Made by a program: the position numbers and the translations under genes. Source: Dehalococcoidia bacterium UBA1328 (GTDB lineage: Bacteria; Chloroflexota; Dehalococcoidia; Lucifugimonadales; Lucifugimonadaceae). From it: a stretch of 64,000 nucleotides of DNA. The stretch spans positions 4,351 to 68,350 of the forward strand of contig DBTA01000037.1 in the NCBI GenBank assembly GCA_002306815.1. Reading direction: 5' to 3'. The notes below the pieces were generated by a model. That model was not told the DNA's origin. It made no database searches and saw only the letters and a program-made list of their open reading frames with translations. This document shows positions 46,181 to 54,320 of this stretch, one piece after another. The first letter of the stretch is position 1. Each line of letters opens with the position of its first letter.

Positions 46181-46990
46181 CTATTTGATCTTCTCGGCTT
46201 TCCACTCTTCGAAGTCCTTGTTCATTTCATCAGAGAACTCGCGGTCGACCTCACCCGGGGTGTACACACCTTCACGTATTCGTTGCTGACCGAACTCGTC
46301 TTTGAGTCGGATGTTTTCCGATCGTTCGACCACTGTTTCGGCAAGTTGCGGTGGAATGAACACGACTCCGGTGCTGGTTATTAGAACGACATCACCCGGA
46401 ACACAAGTGGCTTCGCCAATGCGTGTGACGCCGTTAATTTCAGGCATGCTCACATCGAGAATCGCTGATGGGTCGACGCCTCTTACAACAGCGTTGAAAT
46501 CTTCCATTTGAAGTATTCGCTGCGTGTCCCGAATACCGCCGTCAATCACCATTCCGGTTCCCGATCGGGACTTGATCGCGGTCGCGAGATTGTCGCCTGC
46601 GAAAGTACCATTGAACACCTTGCCGAACAGGTCGACCACGATCAGATCGTTCTGTTCAAGTTCATCGATCACCCAGGAGTTCTGGAATCCAACACGATCA
46701 TCCTCTTCACCCTGAACGTCGATCGAATTGTGTACGTCAGGACGTCTAGGAACCCATCGACACGTTACTGCTCTACCGACAATTACACGATCAGGGTGGA
46801 GGTTCATCCAGTTGCCTGCGAACTGTGCTGAGTAGCCGTTCTGCTTACAGGTGCCCCACGCCTCTTCGCTGGTCACTAGTTTCATTCGCTCAAGAATGTC
46901 GTCGGGGACGAGAGGTCGACCGTTCGCATCGCGGTCTCCTTTCCACTCTCTGGTTATGGCACGAATGTTGTCTGGGTTGGTGAGTTTCAT
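46181..46990 (-). CDS. RraA-like protein (aldolase/decarboxylase family)
   Basis: A 269-residue member of the RraA/HMG-aldolase fold. GRAVTCRWVPRRPD, the GDNLATAIKSRSGTGMVIDG segment and the adjoining GGIRDTQRI hold the G-D and R-D residues that bind metal and pyruvate-type substrates in 4-hydroxy-4-methyl-2-oxoglutarate aldolases. An N-terminal extension of about 50 residues and an acidic C-terminal helix are typical of the longer catabolic forms. The old name, demethylmenaquinone methyltransferase, is wrong for this fold. The ATG at 46990 lies 30 bases after the sulfatase remnant. A paralog is at 50648-51397. Confidence 0.85.
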   Translation of the reverse strand: MKLTNPDNIRAITREWKGDRDANGRPLVPDDILERMKLVTSEEAWGTCKQNGYSAQFAGNWMNLHPDRVIVGRAVTCRWVPRRPDVHNSIDVQGEEDDRVGFQNSWVIDELEQNDLIVVDLFGKVFNGTFAGDNLATAIKSRSGTGMVIDGGIRDTQRILQMEDFNAVVRGVDPSAILDVSMPEINGVTRIGEATCVPGDVVLITSTGVVFIPPQLAETVVERSENIRLKDEFGQQRIREGVYTPGEVDREFSDEMNKDFEEWKAEKIK

Positions 46991-47020
46991 TTAGTGATTC
47001 CGTTGATGTTTTTAAGCTAA

Positions 47021-48736
47021 TCAATTGCTCGTGTCGATATTGGGTTTAGGACCACGACCAATGACAGTCGGCAGCGGAACGGGATTGTACTCCTCGGTTT
47101 CGAGCATCCAATCGAGAATCAGCGCTCTCATGTTCGAAATAACCGCAACGTTGTCAGGATTATGAGCGACGTTGGTTTGCTCCCACGGATCATTGTTTAA
47201 ATCGTAGAGCTCGTCTTGTGAGTGGGCGGTCGATCCATTCGTATTTCTCCCGCTGGTCGACGAAAGATCGGTTACGTATTTCCATTCTCGGGTGCGGACC
47301 ATCTTGCGACGACCTTCCGCTTCACGTGCCCACAGAGAACCCATCACCGCCGGAGAACCGTAGGATTCTGGCAGCTCGTGAAGCATCTATAGTGTGAAAT
47401 CTGGTCCCCCGGTTCCGTACTCAGAGAACGCCGCAATTCGTTCAGAAGAATTGGTGACCGTCGGTAGGAGTTTGCCCTGTAAACGCCGGAGTGATTCCGA
47501 GGTTATTAGCTCGGAATTGGTGTCGATAAGAACACGTGGACCCGGTGAGGAAGTTTCCTGTCCCGGTTCGTCGAGCGGGTATGAGTTGAAGTCAGCAACG
47601 CCACTCAAATGAAGGATAGTAGGGAGTAAATCAATCGTGCTCACAGGCGAGTCATTCACTGCAGATTGAAGCACCCCCCCGTCCGGCCACGAGACGATAT
47701 AAGGAACTCGAACAAGGCTGTCGTAGTACACTCCACCCTTACCGAACATGTTGTGCTCTCCAGCGAAATCGCCGTGATCGGCTGTGAAGACAACGATGGT
47801 GTTCTCTCGTAACCCCAGTTCGTCGAGCTTGTCGAGAATCCGACCGATTCCGTCGTCTACAAACCGGGTCATTGCAAGGTAGGTCGCTACGATATTTCGA
47901 ACCTCGTCCTCAGATTTGCCTTCGAGGTTCAGCATTTCGTAGACGACTTTGTTTCGTTCCGGAGCCTTTGGGTCTTCAAACTCGCCCTTACGCAATGGCG
48001 GAAGCGATATCGAATCCGGCGGAATCATTTCTGCATACTTACGAGGGACCTCGTTTGGCGCGTGAGGATCGGGGAAGGAAACTTGGATAGCGAACGGCTT
48101 TTCCTGGCCGCCTGTTTCACCGTTCCCATCGAAGGTATCGCCATTCGCTGCTCGTTCAAGAAATGATTCGACCTGAGTTGGAATCGCACTCGATGAATAG
48201 CCGTCCAGATGATGGTCTGAAACGATGTAATTACCCGCACCGCTGCCACCTCGCATGTTAGATCGAGATGAGTGAGATTCTTCGATGACTTCAACTGGTG
48301 TGACCCACTCCATGCCTTGCACTGAAGGGTCTTCTCCAAGGTAATCATCTTTTGACAGACCGCCGTGAGATATTTCGAGTCTTACATCGAGGGTCTCAAG
48401 GTCGGATCGCTGGATGAAGCAGTGATTTTTGCCAATGAGACCAGTCGTGTAGCCAAGATCTTTCCAGATACGGAATGCATGAAGTTCCCCCGGAGGCATT
48501 AATGTTTCGTTCCGTCTTGCCCCGGTTGAGTGCGCGAAGCGGGAGGTCATCATAGAAACCCGTGCTGGGACGCATAGTGGATGTGGTGTGATTCCGTTTT
48601 CGAATCGAACACCTTCGTGTGCGAGACGTTCAAGTGCCGGAGTTTCAATACCGATGTTGGAATACATTCGTAGAGCCGACCACTTCATCTGGTCAGCGAT
48701 TATGAAAACAACGTTAGGGAGTTGATTCGATGCCAT
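47021..48736 (-). pseudogene. type I sulfatase interrupted by one in-frame TAG
   Basis: The ATG at 48736 opens MASNQLPNVVFIIADQMKWS, with the formylglycine motif C-V-P-A-R in HPLCVPARVSMMTS and the metal site VVFTADHGDFAGEHNMFG. After SEYGTGGPDFTL at residue 449 a TAG (47387-47389) stops the frame. The same frame resumes directly with MLHELPESYGSPAVMGSLWA, then KMVRTREWKYVTD and LYDLNNDPWEQTNVAHNPDN, the normal C-terminal end of sulfatases. The family therefore spans both pieces, about 570 codons. One base change from CAG, GAG or AAG would explain it. An ATG next to the stop could in principle restart translation, but would give a fragment without catalytic residues. Confidence 0.85.
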
Positions 48737-48883
48737 TAGAGAGGTGATGCTAAGTAGCTGTAGATTGATTGGAAAACATCGGAACCCTATGACGGGTAAT
48801 ATCGCAATTAAAGAAATTGCTGTCAGAATTGTCTACCGCTGCCAAAAAAAGCCGTAGCGAACAACGATACATTCACAGGAATT

Positions 48884-49990
48884 ATGGTCATTAGCAAGTT
48901 ATTCAGTCCCATCGAAATCCGCGGAGTGACCATCCCGAACAGAGTGTTCTACTCCCCAATGTGTGAGTACTCGTGCGATTCCGACGGGCTTGCGACGGAC
49001 TGGCATATGGTGCACCTTGGATCGAAGGCCGTTGGGGGTGCAGGTTTGGTGATGGCTGAGGCCACCGCTGTTACTCCTGTTGGGCGACTCACTCCTAGCT
49101 GCCCGGGAATTTGGTCTGATGCACATATTGATGCCTGGCGGCCGGTTGCGAAATTTATCGAAAGCCAGGGGGCGGTACCTGCCATTCAAATTGCACACGG
49201 TGGTCGCAAAGCTTCCTACACACGACCCTGGGACTTCCCAAAAAGAAACCTCGAAGCGGAAGAGGATGGCTGGCCGATCGTTGGCCCTAGTTCCGTTCCA
49301 TTCGACGATACGTACGCAGTTCCGCATGAACTGACAAAATCTGAGATCAATCAGATTTCACAGAACTTTGCGCAAGGCGCAGTGAGGTCTTTAGATGCTG
49401 GATTCGAGGTAATTGAGTTGCACTTCGCTCACGGCTATCTGGCCAGTTCGTTCATGTCACCGTTATCGAACTCACGCGAAGACGAGTACGGTGGATCACT
49501 TGAAAACCGTTGCCGATTCGCATTGGAAACGATTGAATCCGTTCGTAACGCGATTCCAGAGTCGACACCATTATTTGTCCGAATTTCCTCGACAGAATTT
49601 GTCGAAGGCGGCTGGGACATCGAGGACGCTATTCAGCTTTCGAAATGGATGAAAGACACAGGTGTTGATTTGGTCGACGCTTCAGCCGGCGGAAACTCGG
49701 CGAATCAAACTGTGAACCCAAGCCCGGGTTATATGGTGCCATTTGCCGATGCTATACGCCGAGAAGCTGAGATCATGACAGGTGCTGTCGGACTTATCAC
49801 CGAGGCCAATCAGGCAGAAAGAATTCTTGTTGAGGGCAACGCAGATGCGGTGTTTATTGGTCGAGAACTAATGCGGAACCCATATTGGCCGCTGTACGCA
49901 CAGGCTCAACTCGATGGTAAGTCGGAGCACTGGCCGATTCAGTACGAGCGTTCTTCGTTTGATGCCACATACGCCGGTCCGAAGGCATAG
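48884..49990 (+). CDS. Old Yellow Enzyme-family NADH:flavin oxidoreductase
   Basis: A 368-residue FMN-dependent ene-reductase of the YqjM-like class: Cys27 in FYSPMCEYS modulates the flavin, IQIAHGGRKAS holds one of the substrate-binding histidines' neighbours, and the LHFAHGYLASSFMSPLSN segment and VFIGRELMRNPYW are standard. It reduces activated alkenes with NAD(P)H. The ATG at 48884 follows CAGGA. It is divergent from the broken sulfatase with about 150 bases between. Confidence 0.93.
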   Translation: MVISKLFSPIEIRGVTIPNRVFYSPMCEYSCDSDGLATDWHMVHLGSKAVGGAGLVMAEATAVTPVGRLTPSCPGIWSDAHIDAWRPVAKFIESQGAVPAIQIAHGGRKASYTRPWDFPKRNLEAEEDGWPIVGPSSVPFDDTYAVPHELTKSEINQISQNFAQGAVRSLDAGFEVIELHFAHGYLASSFMSPLSNSREDEYGGSLENRCRFALETIESVRNAIPESTPLFVRISSTEFVEGGWDIEDAIQLSKWMKDTGVDLVDASAGGNSANQTVNPSPGYMVPFADAIRREAEIMTGAVGLITEANQAERILVEGNADAVFIGRELMRNPYWPLYAQAQLDGKSEHWPIQYERSSFDATYAGPKA

Positions 49991-50647
49991 ACAGATTTCG
50001 AACCGATACTGGTGAAACTTGTTTACATGTTGGTTTAAGTAGCTATTCATACTGGGACACTCTCTGGAAATAAGGCCAGATGATTTTCATTCGATTCGAA
50101 TCTTCAGATAATCTCAGTTCGCCCCCCCCCCCCGGCGAATGTGAATGCTTTTGATAAGTATTCCTTCGACATCATCGACTCCTATATAAAACGCATCGGA
50201 GCTGCCATTGAGGTTCAGTCGGATGGTTCCAACGTCTATTGAGCTGTTGCAAAGGACTGTCCGTGCATTATCTGATGATTAATTGCACCCCTGATTCTGG
50301 CGCTGCGGCTTCTATGCACCTCTGATACTGGTCCATTCGAAGTCGTTTGGTGTCCGACTGGAACGTGAATTGTTCATATCAGTGAATTTGCGCGTTTGCG
50401 CCCGTAAGGCTGAATCTACCCGTATGTTGGTTCCGGACCCGTAATATCGATGCAGTATTGCCCGGGGGTATACAGCGGAATCACGAGCTTCATCAACGAT
50501 CTCGAAAATAGTGGCATGGTTCCGTATTAGGAACCTTGTCAGTTCAGTTGAATCTGACATTACAATACCCGTCGCTCGAAGCCCGTAGCCAATATCGCAT
50601 AATCCGCTACTCTCGGTTGACCATATACTTCAGGTGAATTTTCTCCA
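49991..50647. other. 657-base stretch without a supported gene
   Basis: Contains a 12-C run (50122-50133), a pair of imperfect 17-mers (TGCACCCCTGATTCTGG at 50284 and a 15-of-17 copy at 50315), and a minus-strand frame of 82 codons (50312-50560) without family or ribosome-binding site. A plus-strand stretch near 50138-50232 (FDIIDSYIKRIGAAIEVQSD) has a coding-like feel and ends in TGA; it may be debris of a lost gene. Confidence 0.4.
50122..50133. repeat. 12-base poly-C run
   Basis: GC(12)GG in a non-coding stretch, the same length as the run at the window start. Real copy number is uncertain because such runs are hard to sequence. Confidence 0.85.
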
Positions 50648-51397
50648 ATGATCATCAAAACTCCTATTCCAAAAATCGATATAGAACGTCCATCACCCGA
50701 TTTGATCAAGCGTCTCGAAGGTATCGGAAGTGCAATGGCTTCAGGTGAGCTTCGTAAGCTGGGGATTAAGGCTTCGGTTCTAGACGGAATTAAGTCGTTC
50801 ACACCGGGCAAAACGGTTGTTGGTCCTGCCATTACTTTGCAGTACCTGCCGAAGCGTGAAGACCAATATCCGGAAGGCGAGTATCGCGATCCCGAATCAC
50901 AGGTGCACCGCCACGCGCTTTACCACGCTAAAGATGGGGACATCATCGTGGTGGATGGTCGAGGCGAGATCAGCAGTGGCGTATTCGGCGACATGATGCT
51001 CACTTACCTCAAGGGCAGAGGGGGACTCGGTGTCATCATTGATGGTGGAATTCGCGACTATGGTGGAGCTAAAGAGCTGGGCCTCGGTTTGTGGCTCAAG
51101 GGAGTGACTCCTTACGGCCACACACAGACTGTTCAGTTCCCGTTTGCATACAACGTTCCAATTGATTGTGCCGGAACGCTCGTTCTTCCTGGCGACATCA
51201 TGATTGCCGATGACGATGGAGCTGTAGTCGTACCTCGACAGCTTGCTGAACAACTTGCCGAAGCCGGTGGAGAGCATGCTGAGTGGGAGGAATTCACCCG
51301 TATCAAGCTTTCCGAAGGTGGAGATCTCCGGAAGTACTACCCGCTATCTGAAGAAGGTCGAGCAGAGTACGAAGAGTGGAAAAAGACGAACAGCTAG
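50648..51397 (+). CDS. RraA-like protein, second paralog
   Basis: A 249-residue member of the RraA/HMG-aldolase fold. GKTVVGPAITLQYLPKRED, DGDIIVVDGRGEISSGVFGD, then GLGVIIDGGIRDYGG and IADDDGAVVVPRQLAE give the family's full motif order with the metal-binding G-D and R-D. The C-terminal acidic helix (EGRAEYEEWKKTNS) resembles that of the paralog at 46181. The ATG at 50648 has AGGTGA upstream. The likely activity is retro-aldol cleavage or decarboxylation of an oxo acid. TrmL follows 44 bases later. Confidence 0.87.
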   Translation: MIIKTPIPKIDIERPSPDLIKRLEGIGSAMASGELRKLGIKASVLDGIKSFTPGKTVVGPAITLQYLPKREDQYPEGEYRDPESQVHRHALYHAKDGDIIVVDGRGEISSGVFGDMMLTYLKGRGGLGVIIDGGIRDYGGAKELGLGLWLKGVTPYGHTQTVQFPFAYNVPIDCAGTLVLPGDIMIADDDGAVVVPRQLAEQLAEAGGEHAEWEEFTRIKLSEGGDLRKYYPLSEEGRAEYEEWKKTNS

Positions 51398-51441
51398 GAA
51401 TATCTTCAGTTTGCTACTTGATGTTTAAGGTGCCGTAGATC

Positions 51442-51942
51442 ATGACATTTAACGTGGTCTTGGTCGTGCCGGAGATACCGCAAAACACCGGAAATATTAT
51501 CCGGCTTTGTGCCAACACCGGAGCGCAGTTGCATTTGGTTGAACCGCTTGGGTTCGAACTATCCGAGAAAGCTTTGAGGCGGGCACATCTTGATTACGAA
51601 CACCTAGTCGATGTAACGGTTCACGAGTCCTTTTATTCGTTCTTACAATGTGTGAATTCGACCAGAGTTTTCGTGACCACTTCAGGTGGTCCTACTCGTT
51701 ACGATCGAGTAGATTATCGTGATGGAGATTCGGTAGTTTTTGGCTCAGAAAGTCGAGGGTTATCGAACGATATTCTGACCAAATTTCCGGCTGAACGAAC
51801 ACTCGGAATTCCCATGGTGTCTGCTAATCGTAGCATCAACATTTCCAACGCCGTTTCGATCGTCGTTTATGAAATGTGGCGACAACAGCAGTTTGTGGAC
51901 GGTAATCCTCCCGACATCCAGGACAGAGAGTATTTCTCTTAG
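51442..51942 (+). CDS. trmL: tRNA (cytidine/uridine-2'-O-)-methyltransferase
   Basis: A 166-residue SPOUT-class methyltransferase of minimal TrmL size, modifying the wobble base of tRNA-Leu. Motif 1 is VPEIPQNTGNIIRLCANTGA, motif 2 VVFGSESRGLSNDIL, and motif 3 IPMVSANRSINISNAVSIVV, which form the knotted SAM site. EPLGFELSEKALRRAHLDY is characteristic of TrmL. The ATG at 51442 is clear. It probably shares a transcript with the RraA-like gene. Confidence 0.93.
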   Translation: MTFNVVLVVPEIPQNTGNIIRLCANTGAQLHLVEPLGFELSEKALRRAHLDYEHLVDVTVHESFYSFLQCVNSTRVFVTTSGGPTRYDRVDYRDGDSVVFGSESRGLSNDILTKFPAERTLGIPMVSANRSINISNAVSIVVYEMWRQQQFVDGNPPDIQDREYFS

Positions 51943-52090
51943 AGCTGCGGTCGGTTTTTTGGGTCATTGGCACCGAATCTGCGGGGAAGCGGCACACTGT
52001 CCATAACACCGGAAGCTCGGAGTGAACTACAGCGATCGTGCGCTTCGATTCGAATCAGCTGGTGACTGTTACTGATGTGGAGCCCGTTCG

Positions 52091-52435
52091 ATGCTGTTCT
52101 TTCTTCTCGCAAACCTAACCGACGACGGACTACAGGCCTGCGTGGAGAATCCCGACTACTTTGCGGAAGCTTGCGATACGGTGAAAGTTCCCGGAGCAAG
52201 GCTGCTTTCTAGGTACGCGACGCTTGGTCAGTATGACTTTGTGGTTCTGGTCGAGGCCGACAGCGCCCAGACAATGTCACGTTTGTCAGTCGTTCTCGGT
52301 GCGAATGCGCACGTGCATGTTGAGTCAATGCAGGCGATCACTGCTCACCTGATGTCTGAGCGGGAAGAAGAACTAATCCGCTCAAGCGAACCGGACCGTC
52401 AGAGAAGCGATGGACCGGCTCAAGCTGCGAGTTAG
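52091..52435 (+). CDS. GYD-domain protein
   Basis: A 114-residue small protein whose core ATLGQYDFVVLVEADSAQT matches the GYD domain (L-G-x-Y-D). The fold is ferredoxin-like; function unknown in the family. The C-terminal 25 residues are polar and probably unstructured. The ATG at 52091 is the first start. It overlaps the end of the convergent lipoprotein gene by 4 bases. Confidence 0.8.
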   Translation: MLFFLLANLTDDGLQACVENPDYFAEACDTVKVPGARLLSRYATLGQYDFVVLVEADSAQTMSRLSVVLGANAHVHVESMQAITAHLMSEREEELIRSSEPDRQRSDGPAQAAS

Positions 52436-52896
52436 CCACCTGGCAGGGTTACGCCTGCAGGTAGTGGGTCAGGGAGTTCTTCAACCCAGTAGCGAACTTC
52501 GAACGTCGCGGTTTTATCGTCGCCCTGACACACGTCGGCGAGACAGCTAACGATAAAAAGAGTCCCAGGACCGTCGTTGAATATTCCCTGATATTCGGTC
52601 TTGTCAGGAGTCAGAATCTCAGCATCGTCACGTCGGCCGTTTGAACCGTTCTGGTCAAACACTCGCAACGCCAGTTTTAGGTCGAACAGCACGCCGTCTT
52701 TCGAGGTTACTTCTAGCGTTTCGGAAACCTGGACCGGACCTGCGGGGACAACAATTGCCGGTTTGGCTGGCGCTTCAGGCTTGGATTCAGATGAAGTTTC
52801 GTCAGAGCTGCTGCAGGAAACAAGACTCATAGCAATCACTAGTGATGCAAGGGCGGCGATCACGGGGAATCGATTGATCGTCAGTGCTGTTGCCAT
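52432..52896 (-). CDS. lipoprotein of unknown function
   Basis: A 154-residue protein. The signal (FPVIAALASLVIAMSLVSC) ends in a lipobox L-V-S-C, followed by a Ser/Glu linker and a domain of about 110 residues with alternating strands (VQVSETLEVTSKDGVLFDLK) and a Cys pair (SCLADVCQGDD) that could form a disulfide. No family is recognised. The ATG at 52896 is chosen because it starts the signal; the frame runs back to 52932. Confidence 0.72.
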   Translation of the reverse strand: MATALTINRFPVIAALASLVIAMSLVSCSSSDETSSESKPEAPAKPAIVVPAGPVQVSETLEVTSKDGVLFDLKLALRVFDQNGSNGRRDDAEILTPDKTEYQGIFNDGPGTLFIVSCLADVCQGDDKTATFEVRYWVEELPDPLPAGVTLPGG

Positions 52897-53079
52897 AGGT
52901 CGAATACCTTTCCAATCTGAGCTAGATTGCAAGATATTAGACGAACCCTGGTCGGAATGTGAGTTTTGCTAGTTAAATAGCGCTTTGCAGAAGATCACGT
53001 GGAACGGTTCACAGTAGATCATTACGAATGGTGAGTCGGTGAATACCTGTGCCATACGTCTTCTTCGTATACTCAATAG

Positions 53080-54069
53080 ATGTTCATTGGCAATGTTGAA
53101 GTAAAGGGTCTTGCACGACTCGCCCCTATGGCGGGCATCTCAAATGCCGCATTCCGTATGGTCGCGCGGGAGTGCGGTAGTGAGTTAACCACTAGCGAAG
53201 AGATCGACGCGCAAGGAATATTTCGCAAGAACACTAAGACCCGTTACGACATTGCCAAGTACCTCCCAGAAGAGAAGCCGATAGCGCTTCAAATTCTCGG
53301 TGCCGACGCCGAAACGTTGGTACCTGGCGCACAGTGGCTACAAGACCAGGGTGCCGACATCATCGACTTGAACATGGGATGTCCTGTCAAGAAGATCACG
53401 AAGACAGGGCGTGGGTCAGCTCTCATGAAGGATGTGCCGAAAACAGCGAAGATTCTCGCAGCAATGCGCAAGGCAATCGACGTCCCGTTCACGATTAAGA
53501 TTCGCAGCGGATGGGACGAAAAACATCTCAATGCGGTTGAAATTGCCAAAATGGCAGAGGATGTCGGGATTGACGCAATAACCGTTCATCCACGAACTCG
53601 CTCTCAACAATTCAGTGGGCTTTCAAAGTGGGAGATGATCGGTCAGGTTGTTGATGCTGTGAATATTCCGATCACTGGAAATGGTGATGTTAAATCGATG
53701 ACTGATGCGCGTCGTATGGCTGCTGAAACCGGCGTTGAATCCGTGATGATCGGTCGTGGAGCGATGGGCAAGCCGTGGGTGTTCGATGAGTCGTTTGACG
53801 AATTAGACGAACAGGGTAAGTACGAGTACCAGACCCGCGTAATCAATCGCCACGTTCAGCTAATAATGGAGCTGTTTCCGGAGCACGTCGGACTGGTTCA
53901 AATGCAGAAGCATCTTTCCTGGTACGCTGGCGGACGGGAGCGAGTCCGGTCGTTCCGAGTCGAACTATTTGGAGCAAGGACTTACGAGGAAACGCAGGGA
54001 GTCTTCGATCGCTACTGGAGTTCCGTTGATCCTTCACGTATCAGGCAGCTGGATATGGCGCTCGTTTAG
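53080..54069 (+). CDS. dusB: tRNA-dihydrouridine synthase
   Basis: A 329-residue FMN enzyme reducing uridine in the D-loop of tRNA. LARLAPMAGISNAAFRMVAR near the start, the catalytic Cys101 in DLNMGCPVKKITKTGRGSAL, ITVHPRTRSQQFSG, and VMIGRGAMGKPWVF are diagnostic; the helical C-terminal domain is present. DusB type is judged from NMGCPVKK and length. A TATACT lies only six bases before the ATG at 53080, so the message could be leaderless. Confidence 0.92.
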   Translation: MFIGNVEVKGLARLAPMAGISNAAFRMVARECGSELTTSEEIDAQGIFRKNTKTRYDIAKYLPEEKPIALQILGADAETLVPGAQWLQDQGADIIDLNMGCPVKKITKTGRGSALMKDVPKTAKILAAMRKAIDVPFTIKIRSGWDEKHLNAVEIAKMAEDVGIDAITVHPRTRSQQFSGLSKWEMIGQVVDAVNIPITGNGDVKSMTDARRMAAETGVESVMIGRGAMGKPWVFDESFDELDEQGKYEYQTRVINRHVQLIMELFPEHVGLVQMQKHLSWYAGGRERVRSFRVELFGARTYEETQGVFDRYWSSVDPSRIRQLDMALV

Positions 54070-54109
54070 AGGGCGCTCTCTTCTCAGCGATGAAAGATCG
54101 CTAGGAATT

Positions 54110-54211
54110 TCACACGACCAAGAACATCAAGACCAGCAAGATGATCAGGGTGCTTGCGGCAGCCGGTATTGCTATTAACCTGCCCACATTTCGAGTGTTG
54201 GGGTTTCCCAT
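54110..54211 (-). CDS. 33-residue single-pass membrane protein
   Basis: A short frame, MGNPNTRNVGRLIAIPAAAS followed by a helix (TLIILLVLMFLVV) and TGA. The ATG at 54211 has AGGAAC about 9 bases upstream. A signal-anchor-type microprotein is plausible, but a chance frame cannot be excluded. It lies downstream of the hairpin at 54297 on the same strand as the sulfatase. Confidence 0.45.
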   Translation of the reverse strand: MGNPNTRNVGRLIAIPAAASTLIILLVLMFLVV

Positions 54212-54296
54212 ATCGATCAGTTCCTAGGTCTATAAGTGCTGGCTACACAATTCCGCTGGGCGAGATGTTTAAGCCATGGCAGGCACGGCTTATCTT

Positions 54297-54315
54297 CTCT
54301 CCCTTCGAGGGAGAG
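54297..54315. terminator. perfect hairpin after the sulfatase
   Basis: CTCTCCCT-TCG-AGGGAGAG is a perfect 8-bp stem with a 3-base loop, 5 bases past the sulfatase stop. No T run follows, so it may slow polymerase or protect the mRNA 3' end rather than act as a full intrinsic terminator. Confidence 0.6.
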
Positions 54316-54320
54316 GGTAT

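Noticed and set aside
50312..50560. 82-codon minus-strand frame
   Set aside because: No family and no ribosome-binding site; contains one of the two imperfect 17-mers.
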